64,000 bases of DNA from Aaosphaeria pasadenensis. Lineage: Eukaryota; Ascomycota; Dothideomycetes; Pleosporales. The notes under the pieces are model-generated. The model was not told the DNA's origin and did no database searches. It saw only the letters and a program-made list of their open reading frames with translations. Within the stretch, counting starts at the first letter, position 1. Each line of letters starts with the position of its first letter. This document shows positions 58,533 to 64,000 of this stretch, piece after piece. The stretch is from contig JAKLMB010000029.1 in the NCBI GenBank assembly GCA_022813625.1, positions 124,001-188,000 on the forward strand. The letters are read 5' to 3'. The translations under genes and the position numbers were made by a program.

Positions 58533-60258
58533 CGTCCTTAGCGAGAGGGTCGGGACATGTGGGCTTTGTGGTGTGAATGTCCTCGATGGACTAGCGGAGG
58601 AGGGTATGGTCAGGTCGGTCGGTCTAGCGGTGCCTGTGGAGAGGATGCGCAGAGACTGGTGGGGTAGGAGCGGTAGTAATAGTGCGGAGGTGTCGAATGA
58701 TGCTGATGATGTGTGTTATCATCTCCTCAGACTGTGTACTAAGTGATACCTGGGCCAGGAAACGAGAGACCTAGAACGAGCGAGCTAAGCCCAGCGGGCC
58801 CTTGCGTGGACAAGGCCCGCTACGGGAAAGGGACACCATTGCAGCGGCAAGGGACACGCGGCGGTTTCGCACACAATACGAGACGAGAGTCCGTAACAGG
58901 TGTTTTGCGGGTGTCGGCAGGCCCAAAGGTAGATGTATGGGAGTTTGTTTCTTCCAGAAGAATTGATGAAGATGGTGAAATTAACAACAAAGGAAGGAAA
59001 CCCGTCCCTTTCATTTCCCTTCTCCCATTGGACCGGGTCACAATCTTGGCATCCAAAGCTTGGCAGTTATTTTCGGGAAACCTTATTGGTACTCGTAGGT
59101 CGATTGATGACTTGCCTTTCTTTCTGACCATTTTATCTGTAGGCAACATGAACAATTGATTGATTTTCTCTTCAGTATCATGGTCTCTACGTGGCATCGC
59201 CAATGTATTTGATTGGTAAGATCACCACATAGGTCCTTTCAAACCATGTATAATTCCATCATTTGCCGATGTACATATCTTGTAATATGTTCTCTGGACC
59301 CCCCGATGTCGGGTTCCTGACTAATACAAAAGGAGTTAGGCTCCCATTTACCATTTCCCTGTACAGATGATTGGGCTGTATGTATGTCCATCGCCGTTGA
59401 ACTCGGGTTCCTTACACAAGAATGGCTATCACAGCTATTCAGGCAATGACTAACTTCTCGGCCGAGGAATGAGAATCAATGAAGATAAATTGTAAGCTCG
59501 GATGGTCATGAATCGCAAATCGAATGAGACCTGTCCAGATCATTCACTCACTGATTGCCACAGTCAGCCATGCACAGCTCTGCCACCCAACAATTCTCGC
59601 GTTCTGGCTCGTTGTGAATGTCATGTAATTTGTTATTTAGGTATGCTCCGGGATCGAACAGGTGCATTCTGATCATGCTATTCGCCTGGTCTCTTATTAC
59701 AAATTACACCGTCCCAATCTTTCGGAGCGCATTAGATAGAAACCGGATAACATATTTTCTTGGCGACTGGTTTACGGAGAAGCGTCTAATTCGAAGTTGC
59801 TTTATGTTTCCTACGTGTGAAGTTGAAGTTGATAGATGGCTTGCCTCAGGCATCCATAGAGCATCGCTCTGGTGACTCCATATGATATCTATGAACAAGC
59901 CACACCGACCCCCTGCACATTCATTTGTGTAGCTATCACTTTCAGCCTCATTGCAGGAGAACTCAACAGGTGTGCAAGGGTGCCAATTGCCAAGAGTTTC
60001 CCGATTCGTTGCGAATGTTGCGAGTATGGTCGGCCGATCTGCAGAGCTGAATGCAGACCCTGGTAAGAAACTCACCGCAGCACAGTGTGAGCAGCTGGAC
60101 AATCAACAAGATTCTCTCGGCAGCACCGATACGGCTTCCATCACGGTTCCCTTATATTCCAGCTATGTGGTCGATTTCTATGGTGGTGGTGGCTTGTTAA
60201 CTTCAATGTGTAAAATCAAAAAGAAAATCGGAGAGCTCAAGGACTGCGATGAAAGACG
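58533..60258. other. Intergenic region with a hairpin
   Basis: About 1.7 kb between the GT31-like gene and the Zn2Cys6 gene. It contains one GC-rich inverted repeat (listed separately) and no ORF I would support. ORFs up to 138 codons lack domains. Confidence 0.45.
58793..58821. repeat. GC-rich inverted repeat (hairpin)
   Basis: Arms agcgggcc and ggcccgct are perfectly complementary across a 13-base interval, and pairing extends inward by three more pairs with one bulged base. It could form a stable stem-loop in DNA or RNA. Confidence 0.65.
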
Positions 60259-61798
60259 ATGACGGGAGTCATCAAAAGCAACAGATGCGGTACATGCAGG
60301 AAGCGTAAAGTCAAAGTAAGCCACAATGCACTCTTCCATTCTATCCACTGTATAACTTACTTGGCGGTAGTGCGACGAAGTCAAACCGGTCTGTGGACCA
60401 TGCCAAAAGGGGCAGCGATGTTGCGAGGCTCCTATATCGAAGGTCAAGTTTGTAAAGCCCAAGGGGCTCTCCCCTCGCACCGTAACCCAATGCATGCCGC
60501 GGGAGACTACGACAAGGGAAATTAGCCCTGTCCTGTCTCCACAACCGATGCAGACACCCGCTGAAGGCTTAACAGCTGTCCTGGTGGAAACATTCAATGG
60601 TTCAAGCATTGGGCTGCGGCTTTCTTCCATGGCCAATTTCATTCAAGAAATCCCTCGACGTTTAGGTCATTCCGCTGTTTTAGATGCTACTATAGCCTGT
60701 CTAGTGCATCGTCGATTATTTCTCCTCAACGATTGCTACGATGCGATAAACAAGCAGCAGCAGCTCTATCTGAAAGCAGTGAACAGTTTGAGTCTAGTGA
60801 TAAACGACCCAATCGAAGGTTACTCCGACAACACCCTCTGCGCCGTGGCATTACTTGGTGAGATCGAATTGCTTGGAGGTGGCTTGACACATCTCCAGGG
60901 TGGTTCAGGGTACATCATGCACGCCGGGGGAGCTGCACGCTTGATCCAATTCCGCGGCGCGGATCGTCACCGGGAAGGATTTGGCAAGCTTTTGCTCGCG
61001 TATCGGAGAGGCGCCATAGTAAGGTCCAGCCACTCATGTAACATCCGAAGTCCCTTTCGCTGATATCTGTAGGTTGCAGATGCTGTTGTGCGAGGCGACG
61101 ACTGCTTCCTGCAGCATGAACCTTGGACCGACCTTTCATTCGACGATCTCCCCTCCACTACCTTCGGACATGTGTCTGAGGACATGGTGGGCGTCCTCCT
61201 CGCGCTGCCAACCCTTCTCAAAGAATTGCGACAATTTCGAACGCTCGAGGCTGCCATAGACTGCCAAGCCGTCCTCAGCCGCGCACAAACGCTACGAAGG
61301 ACTCTTCAGCAGATCGGCGGTCTAATCGACGAAGCCGTCAACACGGCCAAAGACATCTTCGAAGTCCCTGGTACCCTCGGAGATACGCAAGTCCCAGTAG
61401 TGTACGAATACAAAGAGAAGTCCCTCGCTTATGCCTGCGCTCTCTACTGGGGTATCTCTATCGTCCTCGAGACAATCATCAATCGCCTCCTCCCCACGAA
61501 CTATCCACAGGCTGTGGGAGAAGCCATAGTCCATCGTTGCGACCGCGCGAGACAGCAGATATGCATGTCGTTCGAGTACTCGTTGAGATTCTGGCCGCTG
61601 GGGTCGATGTACATGGCAGGACCGCTGATTATGTCTTTCTACGGAGCGACGGACGAGCAGAAGGATTGGATCACGACCGCTTTAGGGAAGCTAAGTAGTC
61701 ACATCCCTGGAAGCGAGGTGTTTTGGAGTCGGCAAGCCCTGGAGGTGCTGTCGAGACTGTACGTGGGTGAGTGGTCTGATGTGATGTCAAGCAAATAG
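60259..61798 (+). CDS. Zn2Cys6 fungal transcription factor
   Basis: Exons 60259-60315, 60371-61018 and 61073-61798 encode 476 residues. The zinc cluster is N-terminal: Cys10-x2-Cys13-x6-Cys20-x6-Cys27-x2-Cys30-x6-Cys37, reading RCGTCRKRKVK then CDEVKPVCGPCQKGQRCC. The first intron falls inside it and is required to complete it. A short basic linker (KVKFVKPKG) is followed by a helical regulatory domain of the Fungal_trans_2-like type (LRLSSMANFIQ, then LGHSAVLDATIACLVHRR). Such proteins bind CGG-type sites as nuclear regulators. The targets are unknown; its neighbours here give no metabolic cluster to assign it to. Confidence 0.9.
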
Positions 61799-62637
61799 AC
61801 TATGATTTTTGGTGTTGATCAGAACTTCCTCTTCGCTAAATAAGGCGAATAATGTACAAACTGATATCATCAATAGTAGGGAAGCAATGAGCCACCCTAC
61901 CATTAATTCTTATTCTTCTTCTTATTCAAACAAGACTGGGACGACCAGCGCCCAGACCACCCCGATAAGGACGTCGAGACTTTTCCCGAGTGGTTTGAAT
62001 GTGTCATTGTGCTCTGACACTTACTCTTGTACTACATTGCAGGAGTATATTATCTCATTGGATTGGCCTTAACAGTCATTTCGAAATGTTCTGAGACCGA
62101 TGTTCGTAGTGTCATATTTGCTCCAATGCCCTTTTCCCGTTGCGTTATGTGATGTGTGAGATAACTTCGTCAACGTCTGAAGAAAGATTGAAGTACTGTT
62201 TTCTCCAGAACTCAATTCCCTGTAGATAGATTATCCCTCTAGAATTTGCAACACCAGTCACCAAACAATTACTATACATTGAAATATATGTGATGTCTCG
62301 ACACGCCCTCAAAGCATCGATGCAAGACTTTGCATATCTGCATAGATATTCCTCCTCTGACCTGCTATAATGATGCAATATCGTGATCCTCTGTATCAAA
62401 CTTTTTCTATGAGTCTACATGTTCATGACATTTTGTGTTACAGTGAATTGATTGGAGCGTACGTTGACATTCACGAACACTACAGTCATCGGTGTCAACC
62501 ATACCATAATCACTCTGCGATGTTGCTGAGAACCATTCTGTCTAGAATAAACTAACGTCCTTCTTGTATCAATTCTTTTACTCATAAATCATCCTGATCA
62601 AAATTAATTGTTTCAAAGGTTGTATAATTCAACGTCA
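61799..62637. other. AT-rich intergenic region
   Basis: About 840 bases between the regulator and the F-box-like gene. Only ORFs under 90 codons, with no domain signal. Confidence 0.45.
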
Positions 62638-63883
62638 ATGGCAACCTCAACCCCACCGGAGACCCCAGCAAGGGCAGCCCTCAGGGTGAATGTCAATCCC
62701 CAGACTGACTGCAGATTTTATCAACTACCCGCAGAATTGAGGAGTAAGTTCTCAGCCTCAGATTTCATCCACCTAGAGTGACAATGTACTGACATGAAAA
62801 CAAAGACACGATCTATAAAGAACTTCTACGTCCGCAAGTCCAACATGGCAATATCTACTATCAAGAACCATCCCACAAATCCAATGGAGACAATCGCTCC
62901 AAGACACAACGCAAAGCCCCCATCATCACCATGGTCCGCGAATGTCTTCCGCTCGCAATCATGCGGACATCGAAGGCATTCTACAATGACATGGAGCCCA
63001 TCGTTCAGGACTTGGTCCAGGATTACAAGATGAAGGAATCGGTACCAAAGCTCATTTTGACGCCAGGAGACATACCAAATATGGAAAATGTCAACGAAAA
63101 TGAAATATTCATAATCACCCGAAATATGCTGTGCGAGATCTACGACATGTGGGTTCGAATCACTAAGGATCTTGAAGAAACCTTGGAAGAAAACCCAGAA
63201 CAAAGCATAGAGCTGGAATATGAACTAGATAAGTGACTGATTCATGCGTCTTGGTACCTTGAAGCTGACAACATGCACATGAGGTAGACCATTTGGCAGC
63301 GGCGTTGCAAGACGCGGGTTGCACCACTATCGCGCCATCGACTATCGCAACGCCCGACAGCGATGCGGCCCATGCTATCGCCTTCTCTAGCCGTGGTCTC
63401 AACGGATTCTTGAGGAAAGTGGAGAGCTACGCGATCCACCTGATGACGCTAAAACAGCCACCTGAGGAATTCGCACCATCTGGGGGATCCGCACAAGGTA
63501 GAGAATCCACATCATCTCTATCCGAGGAACCCACATCATCTACCGAATCCACAACATCCGGAGCCTCCTCAACAACCGAAAGAATCACAATACCCGCGCA
63601 AGCCGCGAATGGACGCATCGCTGTTGTCCTCAATCTATGTCGTTCCAGCGACGTCGGAGAGATGTCCGAATTGTCGATCGCACGCATCCACACCCTCTCC
63701 TTCAGATCTGTACTCCCTGGATTCGGAATAGCTTTCCCACCTCTGTTCGTTTATAAAGGCGATATACTGGCTGGCTGGGACGAAAACGATAATCGTGCTT
63801 CGCCGGAGAACATGACGGAAGCGGAATGGAGTCGCTGGGCGGAGCATTGCTATTTCAGGCGGCCTTTGGTTATTGATGATTAG
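62638..63883 (+). CDS. F-box-like (LPAELRNTIY) fungal protein, 3' structure unresolved
   Basis: Exon 1, 62638-62743, and exon 2 from 62806 give MATSTPPETPARAALRV and then YQLPAELR-NTIYKELL, the N-terminal F-box-like motif of a large family of fungal proteins. The 62-nt intron restores that motif. Without further splicing the frame ends at 63236 (178 aa). A second open frame, about 63293-63883, has no ATG near its start and is probably a later exon. A donor at 63233 and the acceptor ending at 63360 would join in frame and give 351 residues; nearer acceptors create stops. The downstream part includes a Ser/Thr/Glu-rich stretch (about 63480-63590) and ends WSRWAEHCYFRRPLVIDD. No function beyond the motif can be given. 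Confidence 0.6.
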
Positions 63884-64000
63884 GAAGTGGATTTTACTAG
63901 ATTTGAGGGAGACGTTGTCGAGAATGAGGGTACTTAGAAGATCGTCTAGATTCCCGGGATGAAGATTATGGAAATCTTGTCATACGACTGGTGGCACTGT

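Noticed and set aside
57783..58541. 252-codon plus-strand ORF
   Set aside because: Antisense to the GT31-like gene; no domain or start context.

Overview
This window is nuclear DNA from a filamentous ascomycete (Pezizomycotina). Genes carry short GT..AG introns of about 50-75 nt, coding density is moderate, both strands are used, and there are no operons, Shine-Dalgarno sites, CRISPR arrays or intact mobile elements. The recognisable proteins are typically fungal: a secreted dipeptidyl-peptidase V, a PTR2 di/tripeptide transporter, a Gef1-type CLC exchanger, a Zn2Cys6 regulator, a GT31-like protein with a C-terminal Cys-rich module, and a 4,369-residue cytoplasmic dynein heavy chain. I cannot fix the class (Leotiomycetes or Dothideomycetes) from sequence alone.

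Layout. 0-11 kb: DPP5 and PTR2 (both peptide utilisation, same strand, 2.7 kb apart), then an unknown three-exon gene. 10.9-15.3 kb: an epoxide hydrolase on the minus strand, a low-complexity gene interrupted by two in-frame TGA codons, and a gene-poor AT-rich stretch. 15.3-22.2 kb is a dense housekeeping block: GMP synthase, BCP1, the Rieske iron-sulfur protein, a macro-domain protein and a Dpb3/POLE4-like histone-fold protein. 23-30 kb: a small unknown gene, a decaying 115-bp tandem repeat array, an APH-family phosphotransferase with a long Ser/Asp tail, a SIRT5-type sirtuin and a carboxypeptidase Y-like serine carboxypeptidase. 30-36 kb: a Gef1-like CLC exchanger converging on a D-serine dehydratase. 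36-49 kb: the dynein heavy chain, one 12.6-kb exon plus a small last exon. 50-58.5 kb: two unknown coiled-coil genes, an unknown protein with an internal domain duplication, and a GT31-like type II membrane protein. 60-64 kb: a Zn2Cys6 regulator and an F-box-like gene whose 3' structure I could not settle.

How the genes relate. Most neighbours look functionally independent, as is usual for a fungus. Loose themes are extracellular or vacuolar peptide use (DPP5, PTR2, serine carboxypeptidase) and NAD+/ADP-ribose chemistry (sirtuin and macro-domain protein, about 6 kb apart). I found no convincing biosynthetic cluster. The most unusual items are the decayed 115-bp minisatellite ahead of the kinase-like gene, the TGA-interrupted repeat gene with WW-like C-terminal motifs, the internally duplicated 603-aa protein, and the GT31-like protein with an altered metal-binding motif. 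All exon junctions were placed by hand from splice signals and reading-frame continuity.
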